34,134 bases of DNA, taken from positions 1-34,134 of the forward strand of contig CATFEX010000018.1 in the NCBI GenBank assembly GCA_949511625.1, given 5' to 3'. The position numbers were made by a program, and so were the translations under genes. Shown here in pieces: positions 15,614-23,654 of the stretch (position 1 is the stretch's first letter; each line of letters starts with the position of its first letter). Source of the stretch: UBA11891 sp003533785 (GTDB taxonomy: Bacteria; Bacteroidota; Bacteroidia; Flavobacteriales; Flavobacteriaceae). Below the pieces are notes generated by a model. It ran no database searches and was not told the DNA's origin. It saw only the letters and a list, made by a program, of their open reading frames with translations.

Positions 15614-16714
15614 TTACTCCTTTATAGAGTCTATAAATTGATCAAATAGATAGTTTGAATCGTTAGGACCTGGACCCGCTTCGGGATGATATTGGACCGA
15701 AAAACATTTTTTATTCTTAATAGCTATTCCGGCCACTGTATTGTCATTCAAATGTTCGTGAGTAATATCGATATCAGGATGGGCTTCAACGGCCTCTCTA
15801 TCAACGGCGAACCCATGATTTTGAGACGTAATTTCTCCTTTGCCCGTTTTCAAGTTTTTTACAGGATGATTGATACCCCGGTGTCCATTGAACATCTTAT
15901 AAGTTGGAATACCATTGGCCAATGCAATAACTTGGTGTCCAAGACAAATTCCAAATAAAGGATGATTGTTATCAATAATTTGTTTTGCTGTTTCTTGAGC
16001 CTTCAAAAGAGGTTGTGGATCTCCAGGACCGTTGGATATAAAATAACCATCGGGTTCCCAAGCTGACAGCATCTCGTAAGAAGTGTCGTGAGGAAATACT
16101 TTCACATAGGCATCACGTTTGGATAAATGACTGAGAATGTTCTTTTTTACGCCTAAGTCCAAGGCCGCTATTTTCAAACTGGCCTCAGGATTACCTACAA
16201 AATAGGGCTCTTTAGTCGATACTTTAGAGGCTAATTCCAATCCATCCATTGAAGGGGTGTCTTGAAGTTGCTTCTTTAACGCATCAATGCGATCCACCTC
16301 GGTGGTTATCACAGCATTTTGTGCACCATTCTCTCGAATATAGCTCACCAAAGCACGAGTATCAACATCGGATATGGCAATCAGCTTATTCTTTTCTAAA
16401 TAATTCACCAAGGAGTCACTTGAGCTTGGGCGTGAGTGCTCGTAATTAAAATTTTTACAAATCAATCCCGCAATCATTACTCGATCGGCCTGAGCTTCTG
16501 AATCCAATACGCCATAGTTTCCTATGTGTGCATTGGTAGTCACCATCAATTGGCCAAAATAGGATGGGTCGGTAAAGATCTCTTGGTACCCTGTCATTCC
16601 TGTGTTGAAGCAAATTTCTCCAAAACTACTACCCGTTACCCCTACTGCTTTACCAAAAAATTGTGTGCCGTCCGCCAGAAGAACCAAAGCACGGTTTCTA
16701 TCTTTGTACTTCAT
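15614..16714 (-). CDS. carA: Carbamoyl-phosphate synthase small chain CarA
   Basis: CarA hydrolyses glutamine and passes ammonia to the large subunit CarB for carbamoyl phosphate, used for pyrimidines and arginine. The 366-residue protein has the N-terminal CPSase domain (SFGEICFNTGMTGYQE) and a class I glutamine amidotransferase domain with the nucleophile in GICLGHQ and the His-Glu pair in QYHPEAGPGP. carB is not in the window. The gene follows the ribosomal-operon terminator and has a TATATTTG element 9 nt before its ATG, so it starts a new transcript. Confidence 0.98.
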   Translation of the reverse strand: MKYKDRNRALVLLADGTQFFGKAVGVTGSSFGEICFNTGMTGYQEIFTDPSYFGQLMVTTNAHIGNYGVLDSEAQADRVMIAGLICKNFNYEHSRPSSSDSLVNYLEKNKLIAISDVDTRALVSYIRENGAQNAVITTEVDRIDALKKQLQDTPSMDGLELASKVSTKEPYFVGNPEASLKIAALDLGVKKNILSHLSKRDAYVKVFPHDTSYEMLSAWEPDGYFISNGPGDPQPLLKAQETAKQIIDNNHPLFGICLGHQVIALANGIPTYKMFNGHRGINHPVKNLKTGKGEITSQNHGFAVDREAVEAHPDIDITHEHLNDNTVAGIAIKNKKCFSVQYHPEAGPGPNDSNYLFDQFIDSIKE

Positions 16715-16723
16715 AAGTCTTTA

Positions 16724-16731
16724 CAAATATA
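16724..16731 (-). promoter_or_regulatory. -7 element (TATATTTG) of carA-eno-gltA
   Basis: TATATTTG on the minus strand is a full match to TAnnTTTG, placed between the upstream terminator hairpin and the carA ATG. No TTG -33 box is present at the usual distance; that region is taken by the hairpin. Confidence 0.5.
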
Positions 16732-16743
16732 ATTCATAATCAT

Positions 16744-16774
16744 AAAAAAAGGATAAACTTTAAGTTTATCCTTT
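16744..16774 (-). terminator. Terminator of the ribosomal-protein operon
   Basis: A perfect 13-bp inverted repeat (AAAGGATAAACTT and its complement) lies at 16748-16760 and 16762-16774 around one base. On the minus strand it is followed by seven T (16744-16750, partly shared with the stem). It stands after rplQ and before carA and its own -7 element, so it separates the two operons. Confidence 0.88.
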
Positions 16775-16827
16775 GTAATTGAACTAGAAAATTTTGGTTT
16801 TCGATTCTTGTCTCGATAGATTCAATC

Positions 16828-17349
16828 TCAATTTTCTCTGGTAGCCTCAGTTTCTTCACTCGCTGTTTCCTCAGAATTCTCTGTTGCAATTGGAACTTCA
16901 TCTTGTGGTGTTTGCTCTTCAGAGGTAGAAGTCTTTTTGGATCGGCTTCGTCGAGATTTTTTCTTTTCAGGCTTGTTCGTTTCGTATACTTCGTTGAAGT
17001 CTACCAATTCTATCATTGCCATAGAAGCATTATCTCCCATTCGATTTCCGAGTTTGATTACTCTAGTATATCCACCAGGACGATCTCCTACTTTTTGAGA
17101 AATGTCTCGGAAGAGCTCTGAAACTGCATATTTGTTGCGAAGGGCACTAAAAACCAATCTACGATTTTGAGTAGTGTCGTTTTTAGACTTGGTAATCAAG
17201 GGCTCAACAAACTGTTTAAGCGCCTTGGCCTTGGTGACCGTCGTATTGATTCTTTTGTGCTCGATCAGAGAACATGCCATATTGGCCAGCATCGATTTAC
17301 GATGAGCTGTTTTGCGCCCCAAATGCATTACTTTTTTTCCGTGTCTCAT
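16828..17349 (-). CDS. rplQ: 50S ribosomal protein L17 with an acidic C-terminal tail
   Basis: L17 lies near the peptide exit tunnel of the large subunit. The first 120 residues are the standard domain (MRHGKKVMHLGRKTAHRKSM, LITKSKNDT, RVIKLGNRMGDNASMAMIEL). Residues from about 128 on form a low-complexity extension: first a basic patch (KPEKKKSRRSRSKK), then a run rich in Glu, Thr and Ser ending TREN. The 173-residue length exceeds the roughly 120 of the E. coli protein. It is the last gene of the operon, 26 bp after rpoA. Confidence 0.98.
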   Translation of the reverse strand: MRHGKKVMHLGRKTAHRKSMLANMACSLIEHKRINTTVTKAKALKQFVEPLITKSKNDTTQNRRLVFSALRNKYAVSELFRDISQKVGDRPGGYTRVIKLGNRMGDNASMAMIELVDFNEVYETNKPEKKKSRRSRSKKTSTSEEQTPQDEVPIATENSEETASEETEATREN

Positions 17350-17375
17350 TGTATTTCAGTAATAATAGTCGCTAT

Positions 17376-18368
17376 TTATTCTTTATCGAGTTTGTATTTG
17401 GTCAAATCCATACCAAAGGTCAATCCCTTCAAAACGACAAGTTCTTCTAATTCAGTCAATGATTTTTTTCCAAAGTTGCGAAACTTCATCAAATCATTTT
17501 TGTTGTAAGAAACCAAATCACCGAGTGTTTCCACTTCAGCCGCTTTCAGACAATTCAAAGCACGAACAGATAAATCCATATCGATGAGCTTGGTTTTCAA
17601 TAATTGACGCATATGAAGTGATTCTTCATCATAAGTCTCTGTTTGTGCAATTTCATCAGACTCAAGTGTGATTCGTTCATCTGAAAATAACAAGAAATGG
17701 TGAATCAATGTCTTGGCCGCTTCTGTTAGTGCATCTTTGGGATGAATCGAACCATCAGTGATGATCTCAAAAATCAATTTCTCATAATCGGTTTTTTGTT
17801 CCACCCGATAGTTTTCTATGCTGTACTTCACATTTTTTACGGGAGTGAAAATAGAATCAATTGCAATGACACCCAAAGGAGCATTTACTTTTTTGTTTTC
17901 TTCAGCAGGAACATAGCCTCTCCCTTTTTCAATGGTGATTTCAATATTAAGTTGAACCGATTTTTCTAGGTTACAAATAACCAAATCAGGATTTAATACT
18001 TGGAATCCAGAAGTAAATTTTTGGATATCTGCAGCCTTTAGTTGTTCTTGACCTCCAATAGTGAGCGTAACATTCTCCTCTTCCATATCGTCTATTTGAC
18101 GCTTAAATCGGACTTGCTTGAGGTTCAAAATGATTTCTGTAACATCTTCCACCACGCCTGGGATGGTTGAAAATTCGTGCTCAACACTGTCTATTTTGAT
18201 GGAGGTGATTGCAAATCCCTCTAAAGAAGACAGAAGTACACGTCGAAGAGCGTTTCCAACAGTTAACCCGTATCCGGGTTCTAGTGGTCGAAACTCGAAT
18301 TTACCTTCGAACTCCGAAGAGTCGATCATGATTACCTTATCGGGTTTTTGAAAATTCAATATTGCCAT
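17376..18368 (-). CDS. rpoA: RNA polymerase alpha subunit RpoA
   Basis: The alpha dimer nucleates RNA polymerase assembly. The 330-residue protein has the N-terminal dimerisation domain (LTVGNALRRVLLSSLEG around 35-51, RGYVPAEEN) and a C-terminal helix-hairpin-helix domain from about 255 (MDLSVRALNCLKAAEVETL, LMKFRNFGKKSLTELEE) that contacts DNA and regulators. Length is standard. It lies between rpsD and rplQ as in the classic alpha operon, with 21 and 26 bp gaps. Confidence 0.99.
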   Translation of the reverse strand: MAILNFQKPDKVIMIDSSEFEGKFEFRPLEPGYGLTVGNALRRVLLSSLEGFAITSIKIDSVEHEFSTIPGVVEDVTEIILNLKQVRFKRQIDDMEEENVTLTIGGQEQLKAADIQKFTSGFQVLNPDLVICNLEKSVQLNIEITIEKGRGYVPAEENKKVNAPLGVIAIDSIFTPVKNVKYSIENYRVEQKTDYEKLIFEIITDGSIHPKDALTEAAKTLIHHFLLFSDERITLESDEIAQTETYDEESLHMRQLLKTKLIDMDLSVRALNCLKAAEVETLGDLVSYNKNDLMKFRNFGKKSLTELEELVVLKGLTFGMDLTKYKLDKE

Positions 18369-18389
18369 AATTGTTCGTTCTGTTAGGGA

Positions 18390-18995
18390 TTATTTGGAAT
18401 ACAATTCCACAATGAGTTGCTCTTTGATATTTTCAGGAATCTGAAGTCGTTCGGGGGTAGTGACAAATGTTCCTTCCTTGGTATCACCATTCCAGGTCAA
18501 CCATTCGTATACAGAAGCATGAGCATCTAAAGATTCTTGGATAGCTTGGAGCGATTTAGATTTTTCACGAACCCCAATCACGTCACCGGGGCGCAGCTGA
18601 TAAGAAGGGATATTAACGATTTCACCATTGACTGTAATATGTCTATGGGAAACCAATTGGCGGGCACCACTTCTTGAGCGAGCAATTCCCAACCGGAACA
18701 CCGAGTTGTCTAATCGGGATTCACATAGTTGTAATAAAACTTCACCTGTGACCCCTTTGCTTCGGTTGGCCTTTTCAAAAAGGTTTCGAAACTGACGTTC
18801 CAAAATACCATAGGTGTATTTGGCTTTTTGCTTTTCCATCAATTGGATAGCATATTCCGATTTTTTTCCTCTACGACGGTTATTCCCGTGTTGTCCAGGA
18901 GGATAATTCCTTTTTTCAAAAGATTTGTCGGATCCAAAAATGGATTCTCCAAATTTTCTTGAAATTTTTGTTTTTGGACCAATATATCTTGCCAT
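18390..18995 (-). CDS. rpsD: 30S ribosomal protein S4
   Basis: S4 binds 16S rRNA early in small-subunit assembly and represses the alpha operon in E. coli. The 201-residue protein has the N-terminal MARYIGPKTKISRKFGE and an S4 RNA-binding domain from about residue 90 (ESRLDNSVFRLGIARSRSGARQ, HRHITVNGEIV). The N terminus lacks the zinc cysteines found in some bacteria. The 84-bp gap before it (18996-19079) is the largest inside the operon. Confidence 0.99.
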   Translation of the reverse strand: MARYIGPKTKISRKFGESIFGSDKSFEKRNYPPGQHGNNRRRGKKSEYAIQLMEKQKAKYTYGILERQFRNLFEKANRSKGVTGEVLLQLCESRLDNSVFRLGIARSRSGARQLVSHRHITVNGEIVNIPSYQLRPGDVIGVREKSKSLQAIQESLDAHASVYEWLTWNGDTKEGTFVTTPERLQIPENIKEQLIVELYSK

Positions 18996-19079
18996 AGTTT
19001 TGTTTTTGTAGGACTGAAGTCATGAATTAAGGTCTTTCCTTCGATGACTCAAATACAATCCGGATATAATTATATAATA
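18996..19079 (-). other. Longest spacer within the ribosomal operon, with a 12-bp palindrome
   Basis: The spacer between rpsK and rpsD contains the perfect palindrome ATATAATTATAT (19064-19075) next to the rpsK stop. On the minus strand it also holds TGTATTTG (19050-19057), one base off the -7 consensus, about 54 nt before rpsD. It could hold an internal promoter or an S4 leader site, but neither is firmly shown. Confidence 0.3.
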
Positions 19080-19463
19080 TTAAACGCGTCTTCTTTTGGG
19101 TGGGCGGCATCCATTATGAGGAAGTGGAGTCACATCAATGATTTCTGTAACTTCAATTCCATTATTATGAAGGGTTCGAATCGCGGATTCTCTTCCATTT
19201 CCAGGCCCTTTTACAAATACTTTCACCTTTTTAAGGCCAGCCTCTTGTGCTACACCAGCACAATCTTCAGCAGCCGTTTGAGCAGCATAAGGGGTGTTTT
19301 TCTTAGACCCTCTAAAGCCCATTTTACCAGCACTTGACCAAGCGATCACATCTCCTTTTTGATTGGTTAGTGAAATGATAATATTGTTGAATGTAGCATT
19401 GATATGTGCTTCGCCAATCGCGTCAACATTCACTTTTCTTTTTTTAGTAGATACTTTTGCCAT
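19080..19463 (-). CDS. rpsK: 30S ribosomal protein S11
   Basis: S11 sits on the platform of the small subunit near the mRNA exit. The 127-residue protein has the usual core (INATFNNIIISLTNQKGDVIAWSSAGKMGFRGSKKNTPYAAQ in short blocks), the VKGPGNGRESAIRTL motif and the conserved C terminus DVTPLPHNGCRPPKRRRV. It lies 10 bp after rpsM. Confidence 0.99.
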   Translation of the reverse strand: MAKVSTKKRKVNVDAIGEAHINATFNNIIISLTNQKGDVIAWSSAGKMGFRGSKKNTPYAAQTAAEDCAGVAQEAGLKKVKVFVKGPGNGRESAIRTLHNNGIEVTEIIDVTPLPHNGCRPPKRRRV

Positions 19464-19473
19464 ATCTCAATGA

Positions 19474-19848
19474 TTATTTAGTAGCTATCTTTTTGTTAGC
19501 TACAGTTTTACGTTTTCCTTTTCGAGTTCTGGAATTGTTTTTGGTTCGTTGTCCACGCAAGGGTAAACCAGTTCGGTGACGGATTCCTCGATAACAACCA
19601 ATATCCATCAATCGTTTGATGTTGAGCTGAATTTCAGAACGCAGCTCTCCTTCTATTTTAAAAGCACTTACTGCTTCTCGAATACTTGTTGTTTCAGCAT
19701 CGGTCCAGTCCGATACTTTCTTGTCTTCGGCTACATTTGCCTCAGCCAATATCTGCTTGGCACGACTCCGACCAATACCAAAAATATAGGTCAGTGCAAT
19801 AACGCCTCTTTTTTGTTTGGGAATGTCTACCCCTGAAATTCTTGCCAT
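19474..19848 (-). CDS. rpsM: 30S ribosomal protein S13
   Basis: S13 is in the small-subunit head and contacts 5S-side bridges and tRNA. The 124-residue protein starts MARISGVDIPKQKRGVIALTYIFGIG, carries the helix-two-turn-helix region with RLMDIGCYRGIRHRTGLP and ends in the basic TRKGKRKTVANKK tail. It follows rpmJ with a 3-bp gap and precedes rpsK, as in other spc/alpha clusters. Confidence 0.99.
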   Translation of the reverse strand: MARISGVDIPKQKRGVIALTYIFGIGRSRAKQILAEANVAEDKKVSDWTDAETTSIREAVSAFKIEGELRSEIQLNIKRLMDIGCYRGIRHRTGLPLRGQRTKNNSRTRKGKRKTVANKKIATK

Positions 19849-19851
19849 AGT

Positions 19852-19968
19852 TTAGCCTTGTCTTTGTTTGAATCTAGGATTCTTTTTATTTATAACGTAC
19901 AAACGTCCTTTGCGTCTTACAATCTTACACTCAGGGCTTCTTTTCTTTAAGGATGCTCTAACTTTCAT
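19852..19968 (-). CDS. rpmJ: 50S ribosomal protein L36, zinc-less form
   Basis: This 38-residue gene lies between infA and rpsM. The minus strand encodes a protein starting MKVRASLKKRSPECKIV and ending NKKNPRFKQRQG. Zinc-type L36 uses three cysteines and a histidine; here only C14 remains, and the other positions are Ser, Asn/Lys and Phe, so zinc is not bound. This is the usual form in Bacteroidota. It lies 10 bp after infA. Confidence 0.97.
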   Translation of the reverse strand: MKVRASLKKRSPECKIVRRKGRLYVINKKNPRFKQRQG

Positions 19969-19978
19969 CTTTTGTTTT

Positions 19979-20194
19979 TTAAAATCTATACGTGATCCTT
20001 GCTTTGGTTAGATCGTAAGGACTCATTTCTAATTTAACTTTATCACCGGGTAAGAGTTTAATGTAGTGCAAGCGCATTTTTCCTGAAATATGTGCCGTGA
20101 CTACGTGCCCGTTTTCTAGTTCCACTCGGAACATGGCATTGGACAATGCTTCAATGATCGTTCCTTCTTGCTCTATTGCTGCTTGCTTTGCCAT
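19979..20194 (-). CDS. infA: Translation initiation factor IF-1
   Basis: IF-1 occupies the ribosomal A site during initiation. The 71-residue protein is a single OB fold with the conserved EGTIIEALSNAMFRVELENG, HISGKMRLHYIKLLPGD and LTKARITYRF blocks. Its ATG overlaps the secY stop by one base (TAATG), suggesting coupled translation. No map (methionine aminopeptidase) gene stands between secY and infA, unlike many other bacteria. Confidence 0.99.
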   Translation of the reverse strand: MAKQAAIEQEGTIIEALSNAMFRVELENGHVVTAHISGKMRLHYIKLLPGDKVKLEMSPYDLTKARITYRF

Positions 20195-21543
20195 TATGCT
20201 ATGTTTCTTCTTGTTTTACCTGTTTTCATCAAGCCATCGTAATGACGGTTGAGTAGATAGGAATTTACTTGTTGTACAGTGTCAATAGCAACTCCTACCA
20301 TAATCAACAATGAAGTTCCCCCATAAAATAGAGCCCAACCTTGTTGCATTCCAATCAGTTTCACAACCACAGCTGGAAAAACAGCAATGGCCGCTAAGAA
20401 TAAAGAACCAGGAAAAGTGATATGTGACATCACTGTATCCAAGAAGTCTGCCGTTTCGTTTCCAGGGCGAATGCCAGGAACGAATCCTCCACTTCGTTTC
20501 AAATCATCAGACATCTTGTTTGTTGGAACAGTGATGGCTGTATAAAAATAAGTAAAGATGATAATTAGTAGTCCAAACAAAATGTTGTACCAAAGACCAA
20601 AAATATCTGAGAAGTTAGTCTGCATCCATTGACCTGCGTCAGAATCACCAAGCATACGCCCTAGGTAAGCGGGAGCAAACATAATCGCTTGTGCAAAAAT
20701 GATAGGCATTACCCCAGACGCATTGAGTTTTAACGGGATATATTGTCTCGATCCAAATACATTCTGTTGATTTGCACCTCCTGCTGTCCTTCGAGCATAT
20801 TGAACAGGAATTTGACGAACAGCCATCACCAACAAAATACTGAGTATAATAATGACTATCCAAAGAACCAATTCAATAAGGACCAACATAAGTCCCCCAT
20901 TGTTTTCGCTTACTCTAGACACCAATTCTTGTGTAAAAGATAAGGGAAGGTTCGCAATGATCCCTACCATAATCAATAATGAAATACCGTTCCCAATACC
21001 TTTGTCTGTGATTTTTTCTCCCAACCACATCGCGAATATGGTTCCTGTAACCAGAATGATCACCGATGAAATCATAAATAAAGGACCTCTCCCCAAGATG
21101 AAGGCGCTATCGGGTACACCCAAGGCGCTCAATCCATAAAGGTAGGCTGGAGCTTGAACGATACATATCAGAATGGTTAGCCAGCGTGTAATTTGGTTAA
21201 GTTGTTTTCGACCACTTTCTCCCTCTTTTTGAAGTTTTTGTAAGTAAGGAATAGCAATGCCCATAAGCTGCACTACAATAGAAGCAGAGATATAGGGCAT
21301 GATCCCCAGGGCAAATACGGAAGCATTGGCAAAGGCTCCACCCGTAAAAGCATTTAAAATCCCCAATAAACCCCCTCCACCAGTTCGGCTGGTCAATTCT
21401 GACAATTGGACAGAATCAATACCAGGTAGCACTATTTGTGCTCCGATACGGTAGATTAATAAAATAATCAAGGTCGTCCCAATGCGCTCTCGGAGTTCCT
21501 TGATATTGTAGATGTTCAAAAGGGTTTCTAAAAAATTCTTCAT
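20194..21543 (-). CDS. secY: Protein translocase subunit SecY
   Basis: SecY forms the protein-conducting channel of the inner membrane with SecE and SecG. The 449-residue protein has about ten hydrophobic segments. The lateral-gate and plug regions are near the N terminus (GIDSVQLSEL, GGGLLGILNAFTGGAF, LGIMPYISASIVVQL). The cytoplasmic loops contain QIPVQYARR and the SGGFVPGIRPGNETADFLD block. Length is typical. It is encoded between rplO and infA. Confidence 0.99.
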   Translation of the reverse strand: MKNFLETLLNIYNIKELRERIGTTLIILLIYRIGAQIVLPGIDSVQLSELTSRTGGGGLLGILNAFTGGAFANASVFALGIMPYISASIVVQLMGIAIPYLQKLQKEGESGRKQLNQITRWLTILICIVQAPAYLYGLSALGVPDSAFILGRGPLFMISSVIILVTGTIFAMWLGEKITDKGIGNGISLLIMVGIIANLPLSFTQELVSRVSENNGGLMLVLIELVLWIVIIILSILLVMAVRQIPVQYARRTAGGANQQNVFGSRQYIPLKLNASGVMPIIFAQAIMFAPAYLGRMLGDSDAGQWMQTNFSDIFGLWYNILFGLLIIIFTYFYTAITVPTNKMSDDLKRSGGFVPGIRPGNETADFLDTVMSHITFPGSLFLAAIAVFPAVVVKLIGMQQGWALFYGGTSLLIMVGVAIDTVQQVNSYLLNRHYDGLMKTGKTRRNIA

Positions 21544-21552
21544 TCTTATTGG

Positions 21553-22005
21553 TTAGATCGTTACAGCTTCTCCTCCAGCGGCTTCGATCGCTGCTTGAGC
21601 TGTGGCTGTGAACTTATGAGCTTCTACTTTAAGGGCAGCTTCTAATTTGCCGCGCCCTAATATTTTTACTAAATCATTTTTACCAACCAAACGCAAATCA
21701 ATAAGTGTTTCCAAAGAAACTTCTTTTTTAATTTTTTTGGCTTCCACTAAAGACTGGAGTACATCGATATTCACTCCTTGATATTCTTTACGATTGATGT
21801 TTTTAAAACCAAACTTAGGGACTCGTCGTTGGAGTGGCATTTGACCTCCTTCGAACCCAATCTTTTTGGAATACCCAGATCGTGACTTGGCTCCATTATG
21901 GCCTCGTGTTGCTGTTCCTCCTTTACCCGATCCTTGACCTCGACCAACACGCTTATTGTTCTTGTGGGTAGCTCCTGATGCGGGACGTAAATTTTCTAAA
22001 CTCAT
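21553..22005 (-). CDS. rplO: 50S ribosomal protein L15
   Basis: L15 is a late-assembling large-subunit protein with a long basic N-terminal arm. The 150-residue protein has the glycine-rich arm VGRGQGSGKGGTATRGHNGAK and the folded C-terminal half with GRGKLEAALKVEAHKFT and EAAGGEAVTI at the end. It lies 9 bp before secY and 11 bp after rpmD. Confidence 0.99.
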   Translation of the reverse strand: MSLENLRPASGATHKNNKRVGRGQGSGKGGTATRGHNGAKSRSGYSKKIGFEGGQMPLQRRVPKFGFKNINRKEYQGVNIDVLQSLVEAKKIKKEVSLETLIDLRLVGKNDLVKILGRGKLEAALKVEAHKFTATAQAAIEAAGGEAVTI

Positions 22006-22016
22006 CTTATTATTCT

Positions 22017-22196
22017 TTATGCTTCTGTTACGGAAACTAAATGTTTTACTTGCTCAACCATTCCTAGAATTGAAGGGGAAGCCTCATGCGTTACTTCTTT
22101 TCCAATTCCTCTAAGGCCAAGGGCTTCCAAGGTTCTTTTTTGGGATTGCAAGCGTTTGATGCTGCTGCGTACTTGTTTGATTTTAATTTGTGCCAT
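22017..22196 (-). CDS. rpmD: 50S ribosomal protein L30
   Basis: This 59-residue gene fills the gap between rpsE and rplO. The minus strand encodes a product beginning MAQIKIKQVRSSIKRLQSQ, followed by RTLEALGLRGIGKEV and HLVSVTEA at the end, the normal L30 fold of strand-helix-helix-strand. Its position is exactly where L30 lies in other spc operons. L30 binds 23S and 5S rRNA on the large subunit. Confidence 0.97.
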   Translation of the reverse strand: MAQIKIKQVRSSIKRLQSQKRTLEALGLRGIGKEVTHEASPSILGMVEQVKHLVSVTEA

Positions 22197-22205
22197 ATCC
22201 GAGAC

Positions 22206-22730
22206 TTAACCGTTAAATACTTTATCCAATGAAATTCCTCGTTGTTTGGCAACGATTAACGGATTACGCAGTTGTAATAAAGCATCAAAAGTTGCTTTCA
22301 CAACATTGTGAGGATTGGAGGATCCTTGAGATTTTGAAAGTACATTCTGAATCCCAACAGCTTCCAGTACGGCGCGAACAGCTCCTCCTGCAATAACTCC
22401 AGTACCCTCAGAAGCAGGCTTCAAAAAGACACGTGCTCCTCCGTATTTCCCTTTTTGCTCATGAGGCAGGGTTCCTTTCTCTACAGGAATACGAACCAAG
22501 TTCTTTTTGGCATCTTCCACCGCTTTGGCAATCGCTTCAGATACTTCTTTAGATTTACCAAGGCCTTGGCCCACCACGCCGTTTTCGTCACCGACAACAA
22601 CGATAGCAGAGAATCCAAACGTACGCCCTCCTTTGGTTACTTTAGTAACACGTTGAACACCCACCAAGCGGTCTTTGAGATCAAGTCCAGCAGGTTTCAC
22701 TAATTCTATGTTTTTATAATTCTGATACAT
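22206..22730 (-). CDS. rpsE: 30S ribosomal protein S5
   Basis: S5 lies at the mRNA entry side of the small subunit and affects decoding accuracy. The 174-residue protein has the N-terminal double-stranded-RNA-binding domain (VTKGGRTFGFSAIVVVGDENG, GQGLGKSKEVSEAIAKA) and the C-terminal domain with FLKPASEGTGVIAGGAVR and GSSNPHNVVKATFDAL. It lies 9 bp after rplR. Confidence 0.99.
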   Translation of the reverse strand: MYQNYKNIELVKPAGLDLKDRLVGVQRVTKVTKGGRTFGFSAIVVVGDENGVVGQGLGKSKEVSEAIAKAVEDAKKNLVRIPVEKGTLPHEQKGKYGGARVFLKPASEGTGVIAGGAVRAVLEAVGIQNVLSKSQGSSNPHNVVKATFDALLQLRNPLIVAKQRGISLDKVFNG

Positions 22731-22739
22731 CGTTGCTAT

Positions 22740-23090
22740 TTAAAATTTTAATCCACTTTCGCGTGCACCATCGGCAAGGGCTTTGATCCTACCGTGATAG
22801 AGGTAACCGCTTCGATCAAAACAAATCTTTTCGATTCCCATTTTAGTGGCTCGTTCTGCCAACAGTTTACCCACTTGCTGGGCAGACTCTATTTTTCCAG
22901 AGGCTTTGATTTCTTCCTCTCTTGAAGATGCCGAAACAAGGGTAATCCCGTTGATATCATCAATCAATTGGGCGTAGATTTCTTTATTACTTCGGAATAC
23001 GGACAGCCTTGGAATTGCGGCTGTACCGTTAATGGTTTTACGTATCCTAAGATGAATTCGATTTCTTCGTTCTAATTTTGATAGTGCCAT
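22740..23090 (-). CDS. rplR: 50S ribosomal protein L18
   Basis: L18 carries 5S rRNA into the large subunit. The 116-residue protein starts with a basic arm (MALSKLERRNRIHLRIRKTI), followed by RLSVFRSNKEIYAQLIDD and the C-terminal CFDRSGYLYHGRIKALADGARESGLKF in short conserved blocks. Length and position between rplF and rpsE are standard. Confidence 0.99.
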   Translation of the reverse strand: MALSKLERRNRIHLRIRKTINGTAAIPRLSVFRSNKEIYAQLIDDINGITLVSASSREEEIKASGKIESAQQVGKLLAERATKMGIEKICFDRSGYLYHGRIKALADGARESGLKF

Positions 23091-23099
23091 AATGCTCTA

Positions 23100-23642
23100 T
23101 TATGCTGATTTACCTGCTTTTCTTCTAATCTGTTCACCAACAAACTTCACTCCTTTTCCTTTGTAAGGTTCTGGCTTACGGAAGGAGCGAATTTTTGCTG
23201 CAACATAGCCAACCAATTGTTTGTCGTGTGAACTGAGTTTAACAATGGGGTTTTTTCCCTTTTCTGATACTGTTTCTACTTTAACCTCAGGAGCGATATT
23301 GAGTACAATATTGTGTGAAAAACCAAGAGCCAAATCTAATTTTTGTCCTTGATGACTGGCACGATATCCTACACCAACCAATTCGAGTTCTTTGGTGAAA
23401 CCTTCGTTAACTCCATGAACCATATTGGCAATTAAAGACCGATAGAGTCCGTGTTTGGCTCGGTGGTCTTTGGAATCAGAAGGACGTCGGACTTCTATAT
23501 TGCCCTCGTTTTCGCTAACCTTGACTGTATCATAGTCTTGGCTTAGCTCTCCCAGCTTTCCCTTTATTGTAATCTGGTCGGGCTGGATACTGACAGTGAC
23601 GCCTTCTGGAATTGCAATGGGGTTATTTCCTATTCTAGACAT
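23100..23642 (-). CDS. rplF: 50S ribosomal protein L6
   Basis: L6 supports the factor-binding site near the sarcin-ricin loop. The 180-residue protein is two repeats of one fold: MSRIGNNPIAIPEGVTV in the first, and VGVGYRASHQGQKLDLALGFSH in the second, ending PEPYKGKGVKFVGEQIRRKAGKSA in conserved pieces. Gap to rplR is 9 bp. Confidence 0.99.
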   Translation of the reverse strand: MSRIGNNPIAIPEGVTVSIQPDQITIKGKLGELSQDYDTVKVSENEGNIEVRRPSDSKDHRAKHGLYRSLIANMVHGVNEGFTKELELVGVGYRASHQGQKLDLALGFSHNIVLNIAPEVKVETVSEKGKNPIVKLSSHDKQLVGYVAAKIRSFRKPEPYKGKGVKFVGEQIRRKAGKSA

Positions 23643-23654
23643 AATTGTGTTCTT

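Noticed and set aside
19969..22205. Gaps between infA and rpsM and between rplO and rpsE as empty or regulatory spacers
   Set aside because: They encode L36 and L30, which are simply short.
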